From the NCBI GenBank assembly GCA_905221615.1, contig CAJNDT010005880.1:1440001-1504000 (forward strand): a stretch of DNA of 64,000 nt, read 5' to 3'. Shown piece by piece: positions 12,852 to 22,400 of the stretch; positions within the stretch are counted from its first letter, which is position 1; every line of letters begins with the position of its first letter. This DNA comes from Symbiodinium sp. CCMP2592. Taxonomy: Eukaryota > Sar > Dinophyceae > Suessiales > Symbiodiniaceae. The notes below the pieces were generated by a model that was given only the letters and a program-made list of their open reading frames with translations, ran no database searches and was not told the DNA's origin. The position numbers were made by a program, and so were the translations under genes.

Positions 12852-15800
12852 CGAGCAACAGCAACAACACAAGCACGACAATGACAATATCAGTATCAAC
12901 AACATCTACAACTAGCGTACAACGACAACTACAACCGCAACCCACAACAACAAGAACTACTACAACTTCAACAGCAACAACAACATCACCAACCCCAACA
13001 GCACCAACACAAACACCACCACCACCACCACCACCACCACCACCCCACCACCACCACCACCACCACCACCACCACCACCACCACCACCACCACCACCACC
13101 ACCACCACCACCACCACCACCACCACCACCACCACCACCACCACCACCACCACCACCACCACCACCACCACCACCACCACCACCACCACCACCACCACCA
13201 CCACCACCACCACCACCACCACCACCACCACCACCACGCAGAAACAACACCAACACAACCACAACCGCAACCACAAACACAACAAGAACAACCACAACAA
13301 CAACAGCTACAACGACCACGACAACTACTTGTAGGAGTTGCCAGCCATGCGAGAGAGAAAACTTGTAGGAGTTTAGCTTCAACTACATTAGGTTTTCGAA
13401 TTCAACGACAGTTACAACTACAATGACAACGACAACGCCCAAAAATCAAACCAGCCAAAATTGTGCACGGCACCACAGCGGGGCGACACATGCAGCCAGC
13501 ATCCTGTGTAAATAACAGGACGTGGGAGCCAAAACAAGGGACCACCCCAAAAAACAGGACCGAACTAAAGCTCCACCCTTAGACAACTCGTTCATGAGAG
13601 ACCAGTCGACGCAGTGACTGCAGCATCACGAGGATCTGCTCGCATTGTATCCTTCTTTGCCTGTCTTTCCAGGTCCGACTCGGCGCTGTCGCAAGTCAAC
13701 GCCGTTGCACCTCGACACACTAGGCTTGTGCGGCACACGGTAGAGAGTCATGATATGACCTCCGGTCTCACTGAGGTTGTGGAACTGCTTAAGGAAGCTG
13801 TGCCCGATGCCGCCGCACGTGTTTCCCAGTTTCTGGCGGCTCTGTTTGTCCCTTGGCATCGCTTAGCCGCCCAACAAAGGGCAGTTTGCCCAGTGGTTCG
13901 CGCAAGCCGCTTCGAGAAGCCGCAAGGCATCGATCGTGTCACCGACAACTGGTCTGGACTACCTCTTGGAGGCACTGCTGCTTATCAAGATCGTCTACGA
14001 CCAAGAGGCGGGTGGGCTCTAACTCTAACGGTCGCTCTCTCAGGCGCTCAGTGTTGCATGCTAGGCGTGGCTTCGCACGGACGAGTTGCGGGAGCTTCTG
14101 GCCAAATGCGGCGATGCAGTGCTGGTTGCTGTCCCCGGCTCAAGCGAGAAACGCGTCCAGTCCCTGGACCACCTCTCAGACGGGAAAGGCCCTTCGGCTC
14201 AGTGTGGAGGTTCCGGCTCTTGGGAATTGTCCGCGGGGTTGATGGCTGCATGTTTCGTCTAAACACGAATACTTTCAGGGGCAATGTGCACTCGCAGCAA
14301 AAGAATTAAACATGTCAAGAATGAAGGCTACACCTCAATAGATGCTGACAGATGGGGTTGCGCGAATTTGCGCCCATTCCCTAATCAGACAGGCTTGCGC
14401 AAGGCGTGCGAAGACCAGCTTGATGTTTCGGTTCTACAAGCAATGCCGGATTAGTCCTCTGACCGCGGCTACGGATCCGAGGGCTCGAGGTCGCCGTCAG
14501 AGAGGTGAGCCTCCACGATGCCGTGCGTCAGGGCATGTCCGTGGCAGGACATTGGAACCGGGAAGCGGGGTGGAGTGTGTTCGAAGCCTCGTCATGCCTT
14601 CGCAGGATTCAGCACGGGTCCACTTTCGGAAATTGACGGCCAGGCGCCACTATATCCCCAGCAACACATCACTGCAATGCCGTCAAAGTACAGTCTGATG
14701 ATGCTGCTGTTCCTGCTGCTGCTGTTGTTGCTGCTGCTGCTTGTCGTGCTGAGTGTCGTCATCGTCTGTCTTATTGGCTTTGCCAGTGCCAGGCGGGATG
14801 CGGGACCGTTACCGGCCAAGTCACCACATGGCGGCAAAGTGTCTTTTCAGAGTTTACTCCTGTACTGCACGGATAACTAGCCTCTTCAGTCAACTTGTTT
14901 CACTTGGTGCTTCTGCCAGGTAACCCATATGCGTGGCCGAATGTGACGACGGAGGGAGTGGGGGCTGACGTCACGACTCTTGTCGTGTGAATTTGAGCAG
15001 TTTGAGGCTTGAGGATTCTGCCTTCGATTTTGCGGTACCACAAGCGTGAGTCATTGCGTGCTCTTTGCGTGGGCAGGGCAGAGACTGAGAGAGCGAGACC
15101 TCAGTCATGCATGAGCTGCTCCGAACCTAGGAACGTGACAGATGTCCACGTGTGCCTCGTCCCAGATCGAGGGTGCGTTGGTTGACGGCATCTTTAAGCT
15201 TCGGAGACCGCGAAGCCTTTGTTATCCAGGAAAGGTCAGTAAGAAAGGTTCGGATTTGTTTCGGAGGTTTCAACACCTCACCTAGCCGAGCGACCATGCG
15301 ACAAGAGACGGAGACCATGCCATCAGTTGCCAGCCCATGTATGATTTCATGGCGGGGGACTGCAGGACTGGATATTCTAGAGCTTGGGATGGGATCGGAT
15401 TGAGTGTCTTCAGGTTGCTCGAAGACAGAGACAGTTCTGTTCAGCATCGCTTCGACTCCTGCTGTTTTTTGCTTCCGAATTCAGCTTCGCCACTGCCTGC
15501 CTGGTTGCGCATTTGCAAGCCAAGACGGCCAAGTTTTGTACTTCCGCGCTCACTGCCACAAAAACGTTCACGCCTGGCCGGATGCCGGATGCACAAGCTG
15601 GATTTCCAATCAGATGTGAATCCACGGCCTGGTTCTGAACACAGGGGCAAGGTGGCAAAAACCTGTTCTCGTGACCACATCTCGGATGCGCCCCTACTGG
15701 TAAGGTGCCTGAAAGAAGCCGACATAAGGCGACAGCACATTCCGAGCTACTCTTGGGGTGCTTTTGCGTGCTCCAAGGATTGAGATGCGACGGTGTGGTT

Positions 15801-18751
15801 CGCCCTTCAACATCACAGGCACCTTTCGGCTGTGTGTTCCTGATTCTTCGGCTTCGTTTGTTGCCCCATTAGTAGTGCAACTGACGCACACTCGGCTGCG
15901 AGCCTCACCGGAGGTCGGATTGTGCTGGACTTGCCCCTGCCCGAGTTCCCAACGGAACCCGCTTTGGAAGGGAGTCTTAGATGCAAAAGCTTCGCCACCT
16001 CGCCACCGATCTTCGTTCCGTGGGTCTTTTCTTTTTTGTCGCAAATCTTCAGGTATGCTTACCAGCCTGCCTGCATTGTTTTCGATGCCGTTGCAGAGCA
16101 ATGGACAACAGATGGGCTTTGGCGGCAGATTTCTGATTCACTTCCCGCAGCTTGCCTGCCCGAGTGTCGTTCTTTTTTGACGGGGGAAGACGTTCTATTC
16201 ATTGGCTGCGTGCAGACGATTCTGAGAGCCAAGGGAACCCTCAAGTGTTCAGCGGTTCCCAGTGCAGCAGAACTCATCGCCGCAACCGTGGTTTACAGAC
16301 TCGAACTCGTGCCCGTGGTGGAAGAGCCGCCGAGTGTGGCCCTGATCATAGGCCGGGGGAGGGGGGAGGGATGAGTTTAGTAGGCCGCCCGAGCGCGCGT
16401 CGAGACGTTGATGCCAGTTGCCATCATCGTGTTCTTGCTGTGTATGGCCGGGCTGGCCTATGCAAACATGAAGAAGTCCGAGGGGAAGAAGGACAAGGCC
16501 TGTCGGTAAGAAGCTCTGCATTTGCTCTCGGCAATGTGTGCAGATGGGCAGATGTGCAGGCAGAAGACGTGGAGGCCGCGGTGTCATCCAGAGTGGCACC
16601 GGCTCCAGAAAGTGATGAGCACGGGCCTTAAATCTTCCAGGGCTTTATCCGGCTCACTCCATGAGTCAGGTTTGCTCTTGTCCGATTCAGGAAAGCTCCG
16701 TTTGTGTTACTATTATATTAGGCAGTCATACCTTCTGGTGCGAAACGGACGCAGTCATGCCTGCCGCGGTTCTCTACCGTTTGCGTGCATTCTGGAGTGC
16801 CCTTAAATGTCTGGCTCTCGGCTCGACATGACAACGCGCGAAAGGAGCACACCGACAAATTGACAACTCACAAAGCGACAGGAAGGCGATGCTCGCAGGC
16901 CTTCAAAAGCATCAAGTACAACCCCCAGCCAAATTTCTTGCTGAACCCCTGGTCCTAGCAAAGGAAACCATCCCAAACCGATCGGAAGGCACAGGAAACA
17001 CGAATTGCTTTGTTTTTCATTCCCTCGGCACGATTTTGACAAGATCAAAGCGCATGAGGGCTCCGTGTGATCATTCTTTGGACCTTTGGCAGTGCAGCGC
17101 AGAGTGCTCACCTGGCGGGCACATTCGAGCGGAAGGCAGACACGTGCGTTGTGGCAGGGCACCCGTGATCTGTTGGTACTTCTGGCGAAACTGTGACGTG
17201 AAAGTGTGTCGCAGTGCAGCAGAGACCTGCTGAGCAGAAGAAGACCCATTGAAGATGTTAAGTGTTAACATCTGTGAACTATTGTGCGGCTTTGAATCAA
17301 TTTGCCTTTCGTGGGTGGCTGTGTCGCGCAGCGAGGGCCGCAGTAGAGCTCGCCAGGCCAAGCGCGTCCCCCGAAGAGGCCGAAGCCCAGCCGGCCAAGC
17401 CGGAGGCATTTTCGAAGTTTAGTGGGCATCTGAGCTTTGCTGACAGCATCCTGTGAGGCATCGACTTTGGTCGTGGCAGCTGATGCTCCTGCGTTGCCGC
17501 CTTTACCAAGTTGCAGCCTCAGCACTCCGTCAGCCCAAGCTTTCGATTCACTCAACATGTCGGAAGCATGACGATGGGGAGGGCAGGGGAAGAGAGGCGA
17601 CTGAGAATCTCTGAGGATGGGGCGCGCATTGTTTTAATGTAAGCGGCAAGATCCAGCCACGACATGGCTCATGTAAGTTCTGATGCCACATGGCTCAGAC
17701 CGAAGGTGAAGGGTACTGTACCCGCATGCGGACACCCCTCGCAATGGTACCTGGAGGGGGGACTCCCTCCCTATCTCTGGCTTTCTACCAACCGAGACAA
17801 CCTGTTGCAGAAACAGCAGCAGTGCCCCCAAGAGCAAAGCCGAGCCAAAGCTTACTAAGACACTTACTAAGAGCGAGACCACAGCTTGCTAAGAGGCCAC
17901 GCCGAAGCCATGCGAGCAACCTCACAAAGTAGTGATTCCGTCACTCGAGGGTGGCGTCACCCGAACTGATTGACTCACTAACTTATGTTCGCTGGACTTG
18001 AGAGCAGGTCGTGTCGTCTATCACAGGTACGATGCCGTTACTATGCACCTGGTGGGGAGCGGGGTTCCCGAAGGCCCAGAATGTTCTGGCGGAGGGTGAA
18101 TGTTTGCGTCCTGTAGGCCCAAGTAGTCAACCCAGAATCATCCAGAATCCATTGCGCGTCGAACCAAAGGGTGCCCACCCCAACGATGGGCTGCCCAAAT
18201 TCGGTGTTTTGCTTTCTGCTCTTCGCGGCCATTTCTCTGGCCTTCAATGTGTGCATGCGATCCGGACATCCGTTGTACTAAAAGGGAAGCAGGGAAGCTG
18301 CAAGAGCTCGGCGTCCAATTTCCGGCGGTTTGAGCCTCAGGCGCCAGCTCCGGGCCTTCGCGTGCGGAAGATCCAGGCTTCCTTTTGGACAGACATTGGC
18401 AATCAGGTGCAAGACAGGTGGAAGCTTCGATTTGGGCTAGGGCATACGGGCATACGTGTAGCATGGCCTGAGACTCTGCCGTGGTCAGGATCGCCTGCCG
18501 AGGCCTTGGTGCCGAAGCCGCAGCTGGTGACTCGGCTTGTGATAGGAAACTGCGCCTGTCAGGAGGAGAAATCGGCCTTTGCGCTTAACTTCGTTTTTGC
18601 CTGTCTGTGTCTGTGTGGGGAGCAGGACAGCGGCGTCCCCGTCCAAGCGCCGGTATCCAGCCCAGAGTTTGAGAGCTTCGCCGAGGGCTTCAAGACAGAT
18701 CTTCCAACAGCTTCTGAGGACTCCAGGGATTTTGCGATCGGGAACTTATAG
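8148..18751 (+). CDS. REJ/PKD-type receptor B: REJ ectodomain, GPS-like motif, TM helix, cytoplasmic tail (multi-exon)
   Basis: Large single-pass receptor-like protein. Ectodomain pieces in order: about 8175-8470 (PTLELGDVIELLPA); 8582-8650; 8752-8870 (VDASLSSGGAGRPLQAEW); 8992-9160 (beta-rich, ending WLGLTSETSVT); 9225-9372 (SIRTNQSVTFNALARPP); 9500-9950; and a long REJ/PKD exon set, 10114-10970, with the hallmark LDASQSFDPD and later GWFDEDLPNSGLVYRFYRF. Further pieces lie at 11297-11480 and 11507-11730 (LGDAQNILNTLAASA), and 13755-13860. A GPS-like motif lies at 16056-16175 (CIVFDAVAEQWTTDG followed by paired cysteines). A TM exon follows at about 16384-16505 (PVAIIVFLLCMAGLAYANM, then Lys-rich stop-transfer). 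A 38-nt intron (16506-16543) restores frame to a short acidic end with stop at 16629. Further exons downstream (17403-17444, 18627-18751) carry the same aromatic tail motif as receptor A and end in stop 18749, so I extend the gene to there; alternative 3' ends are possible. Simple repeats occupy 11.9-13.3 kb, probably intronic. Confidence 0.65.
10043..10071. repeat. (GT)n microsatellite
   Basis: An uninterrupted GT dinucleotide run lies just before the long REJ/PKD exons of receptor B and is presumably intronic. Confidence 0.95.
11950..12242. repeat. Purine-only (GGAA)n-like tract
   Basis: Nearly 300 bases are almost pure purine on the + strand, built of GGAA/AAGG/GGAG units. They create a long Lys/Glu frame on + and a Phe/Ser/Leu/Pro frame on the minus strand; neither is a gene. 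Long homopurine mirror-like tracts can adopt triplex DNA. Confidence 0.9.
12569..13012. repeat. (CAA/ACA)n low-complexity tract
   Basis: CAA, ACA and CAG trinucleotides with frequent variants fill about 440 bases. In different + frames they read as polyGln, polyThr or polyAsn. The region lies between exons of receptor B and is most simply an expanded intron repeat, though a Thr-rich stalk cannot be excluded. Confidence 0.9.
13014..13237. repeat. (CCA)n trinucleotide expansion, about 75 units
   Basis: An almost perfect CCA run of about 224 bases has a single CCCC interruption near 13043. Read on + it gives polyPro, polyHis or polyThr according to frame; on minus, polyGly, polyVal or polyTrp. 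It continues directly from the CAA tract, suggesting successive expansions at one locus. Confidence 0.95.
14680..14880 (+). CDS. Short ORF with leucine-run hydrophobic segment (doubtful)
   Basis: A Met-initiated frame (MPSKYSLMM, then 12 or more Leu and a Val/Ile-rich stretch, then CLIGFASARRD) would form a strong transmembrane helix of about 25 residues followed by basic residues. The hydrophobic part is encoded by CTG/TTG triplets and so may be a repeat artefact. It lies inside receptor B upstream of the GPS-like motif, where a membrane helix is not expected, so it is either an intron repeat or a nested or alternative exon. Confidence 0.2.
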   Translation, partial: PSKYSLMMLLFLLLLLLLLLLVVLSVVIVCLIGFASARRDAGPLPAKSPHGGKVSFQSLLLYCTDN

Positions 18752-19482
18752 CAAAGCCTAAGAAGAGCCTGAGTCCTAGCGGCTCTAGCGCTTGCCGGAC
18801 AGCCCGTCTCTGATCTCCGGAGCCCCTGCGAGGAAGCGCCGGCACCACCAGGCTGCTTTGAAGATGAGGGCCAAGCCCAAGCTTAGAGGGGAGCCCGACA
18901 GAACCAAGCAATCCCTCTCACATGCCTCAGCAACCATGCAACCACATCCGCACCTTGCCAACTGCTCTTCGGTGTTTGAGACCGAGACAAGTAGCAAGCT
19001 TCGCGAATGCTAGGAATTCGAAGGAACGGGGGCCGTGGAGCGGCAATGGAGGAAACCGCTAGTGGCTTTTGAGTACTGCCACATGCGCTCCTAAAGCCCT
19101 AAAGCCATCCGACAGCAGCTGCGACAGCTCCCGAACAGCGGCACTCACGCAGCGCGGCATGCTAAGCATGCCTGCACGCTGCCAGTAGGTATCCAGGCCG
19201 GATCTGTGCTTGACCGAAAGATAGGTCGGGCGACTAAGGCCTTGCACGCGAATGCCAAAGACACAAGCTTCGTCAAATGCAACCCTTCCTAGTTTACAGT
19301 TCGCAATGTGCCAGCCACTGTTGTTTGCCTGGGTGGTGAGACGGTTGGGCATTCGGATCCTTTCAATTGGGGTTCGACGACCAGAAATCTTCAACCTGCA
19401 CCAAATTGAAGCAACATGTTCTTGTTGGCTCCAGCCGCCCTGGCGTAGAGGACCCGCGGGCCGCGGGTGGTAGTTTAAGGCA
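18752..19482. other. Intergenic region between receptor B and GALC
   Basis: About 730 bases with no recognisable coding segment. It should contain the 3' end of receptor B transcripts and the upstream region of GALC. I see no TATA box or recognisable trans-splicing signal; dinoflagellate trans-splice acceptors are plain AG sites and cannot be told apart by eye. Confidence 0.45.
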
Positions 19483-22400
19483 ATGTCTTTCTGGCGGCGT
19501 GCTGAGGTTTTCTGCCTGGCTGGACTGTGTTTCGCAGCCTTTGTCCAAGCATCTGCAGCACCGAAGCTTGTCCAAAGCTGTTGCGATCGAGCCTTCTCCT
19601 GCGAATACTTTTCGATTCGGCAACTTATCCCAAGTTACTGCATGTGCAAGAACAAAACGCAGCAAACTCTTCAACAGCCAAGGATTGTGGTGGATCGCGC
19701 GCACGCATCGGCCACTTTTGATGGCATTGGAGGCTTGAGCGGAGGTGGTGCAACTAGTGCATCCCGGCACATGTGGAGTTGTGCTGGCTTGCACAACGTC
19801 AAATGTCTTCGTTTCTGTCGCCAGGGTCACTGTTGCACAAACATTTACAAATCACATAAGCAAATCGAGGTTCTGCTTCCCCACTACGCCGAGCCATCGC
19901 GCTCCCAGATCTTGGATTATCTGTTCAAGCCCAACTTCGGTGCCTCATTGCAGATCCTGAAGGCAAAGCATGCTCCGTGTTGGTATGGCATAGCATGGTA
20001 TAGCCACGCAGCGTAGCCGTCGCCTTCCAGTGTTGAACACGCCTGGAGGTGGAGATCGGGGGCGACTCGCAGTCGACGGATGGGACAGAGTCGTCTCATA
20101 TGCACGACAGCGACACCATCGACCTCCACACTGGCTATGAGCGGCTCTGACTCAGAAGGACTTTCAGACAACAGTTGCTAAGTAGCCTTGAAGTAGCTTC
20201 TCACTGAGGTGGTGGCTCATGCAGGAGGCTTGGGCCTGCTTGGCTTGCGTGCTTTGTGCTTGAAGCCGTCTGCGACTCTGAGAGGCGAAAAAACGAAATC
20301 CGGAGATCAAGCTGTACGGCCTTGCCTGGGCGTTTCCGGGCTGGGTCGGTGAGGGCTCTGGCGACCCCTTCAAGTTTCCGGAGCGAACGGCACGATACCT
20401 GGTGGCATGGGTTGCTGGGGCAAAGACGGAATACGGGCCGCATGGCTGCATGTGAATGACTAAAGGATCAGTCTGAGGGACGTGTTCAACGCTGCGCTGG
20501 CCAGCTAGGCTCGATATTGATTATTTGGGGATCTGGAATGAGCGCGCCTCCGACAGCAAGTTCGTGCCTCATCTCAACGAAGATGACATTGGTGTCCGAG
20601 CCAGCAATCCGCTTGAGCATGCCCTTTCCGGTGCTGGCGGTACTTGATCAGTGTTTGTTGACCCGCTGATATAAAGAGCCTTGCCCGCAGGTGCAGGTCC
20701 TCAGGAAGACTCTGAACCAGGCAGGCTTCGCTGGAAGCTTGCAGGCAAGCCAAGATGGGTTCACGTGGGCACGGCACTACAGCCAAAATGGACATGCCTC
20801 GCCTGTAGTGCTTGCGGGCCCAGGGGCGTTATCTGCAGCCGGACCCAAGGAACGAAGCTGGTGGTTAAGGACGGCACCCTGGATATTTGCAACGACCTGC
20901 TGAAGGACAAGGCTTATGCGGATGCTGTGGACATAGTGGGTCTGCACTATCCCAGTGACTTTGCAGATTTCTCGGTGACCTGGCATTTGACTCTGCCCCC
21001 CTCCAGTTCTTTCGCCGACTAGTCGACTAGAACGGAAACCTCTTCCTTTTCGCATTTCGCGACTTGTATGAATTGCGCACGACTTCTGCAAATGCTTTGC
21101 TGCTTGCTATGCCGTGCTGTCCAAACATCCACTAGCGGATACTTCTGGCTCGTGTTGCTTGGCTTCTCTTTGAGTCTTGACTGTGACTAAACCATCATCC
21201 AACTTGCAAAGGTCGTCGAGCCCACTGTCAAACGAAATAGTGGAGCACCCTTCGCTTCTTTTTCACACGGTGCCGCTTACATCTGACAAACTCTCGCGCG
21301 AGTAGGACCGGGGCTTCGCGCTAAAAATTGTGTCTGGAAGCAACGGAACTCTGTCGCGATTGGCCGAACTTAGCACCATGAGCCCGGGCAAGAACGGAGG
21401 ACCGGAAGATATTATCTACTCGCACGGAGCCATGTCGTGTCGAGAATGATCAGGTCCGCCTTTGCTCGTAGAGTGTGGTCGGCTGGGGCGGACTGGCACG
21501 ATGTGCCTTTGGTTGGTGGGGCATTCCTTGGGAGATGTAGGAACACTGCCCCGTCTAGTGGCGGCCAGTATTTCTGGATATCTGAGGCATGTCGTCAGCT
21601 GGGCAAGCCTGTCTGGGCTTCAGAGGAATCTTCGTCCTACGATGACTTGAACGGCGCTGCCTGCTGGGGACGCGTGATCAATTCACATTGGGTCATCAAC
21701 AGGCCGCCTGGCATTGACGATTCCCTGATTCACTTCATGTGCCTGTGACTTGTTTTGCTGCCATGGTATTCGGGGAACATCACGGGTCGGCAGTTTAGAG
21801 TCACCACTTTGTATAGCTTGGTGCGGGGCTCTCCCGACGAGGCCCAGGGGCCTGTTCGCTGGAAAAGAAGCCTCTTCACATGTACATGTACCAATCTGCT
21901 CCTGCCCAAAAGGTTGCAAACCATGGTTTGGGGAAGCATTCGTAAGAATTTATAACTTAACTTGTGGGCAGCCAAAACCGCAGAGACGCCGTCAGGATGA
22001 CCTCCTCCATTATGTGGAACCTGGTAGGCGCGAGTAGCCTGAAATATTTCCGCATGGGTTGGCAGACTGTGATAGACTGCGGCGGATGCATGGTGGCAGG
22101 TGCCTACTATCATGGTACCGATTGGTATGCCAGCTCCATGATGACGTCGGTCGAACCTTGGAGCGGCCACTACGAGGTGAACCCGGTGATTTGGGCGACG
22201 GCGCCGCCGGGCCAAAACCACTTCGTTTTTCTGGGGTGAGACAGGTAGCCGCGTAGCCTCTCAGCAAGACATATCTGCTGAGGCACGTCACCCAATTCAC
22301 GAAGGTTGGATGGCGGTATCTCGCCAACGGCTCCGGGTCGGGCGAGCTGCCGCACGGAGGGTACTACACTGCGTGGGTGGATCCTTCCTCGGACGACTTT

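Noticed and set aside
12960-13382. Minus-strand glycine-rich 140-aa frame
   Set aside because: Antisense of the CCA repeat; there is no start context or family, and all recognised genes are on +.
12548-13426. 292-aa plus frame with over 80 consecutive-type His residues
   Set aside because: It is a direct reading of the CAA and CCA repeats; no unique coding sequence flanks it in the same frame.
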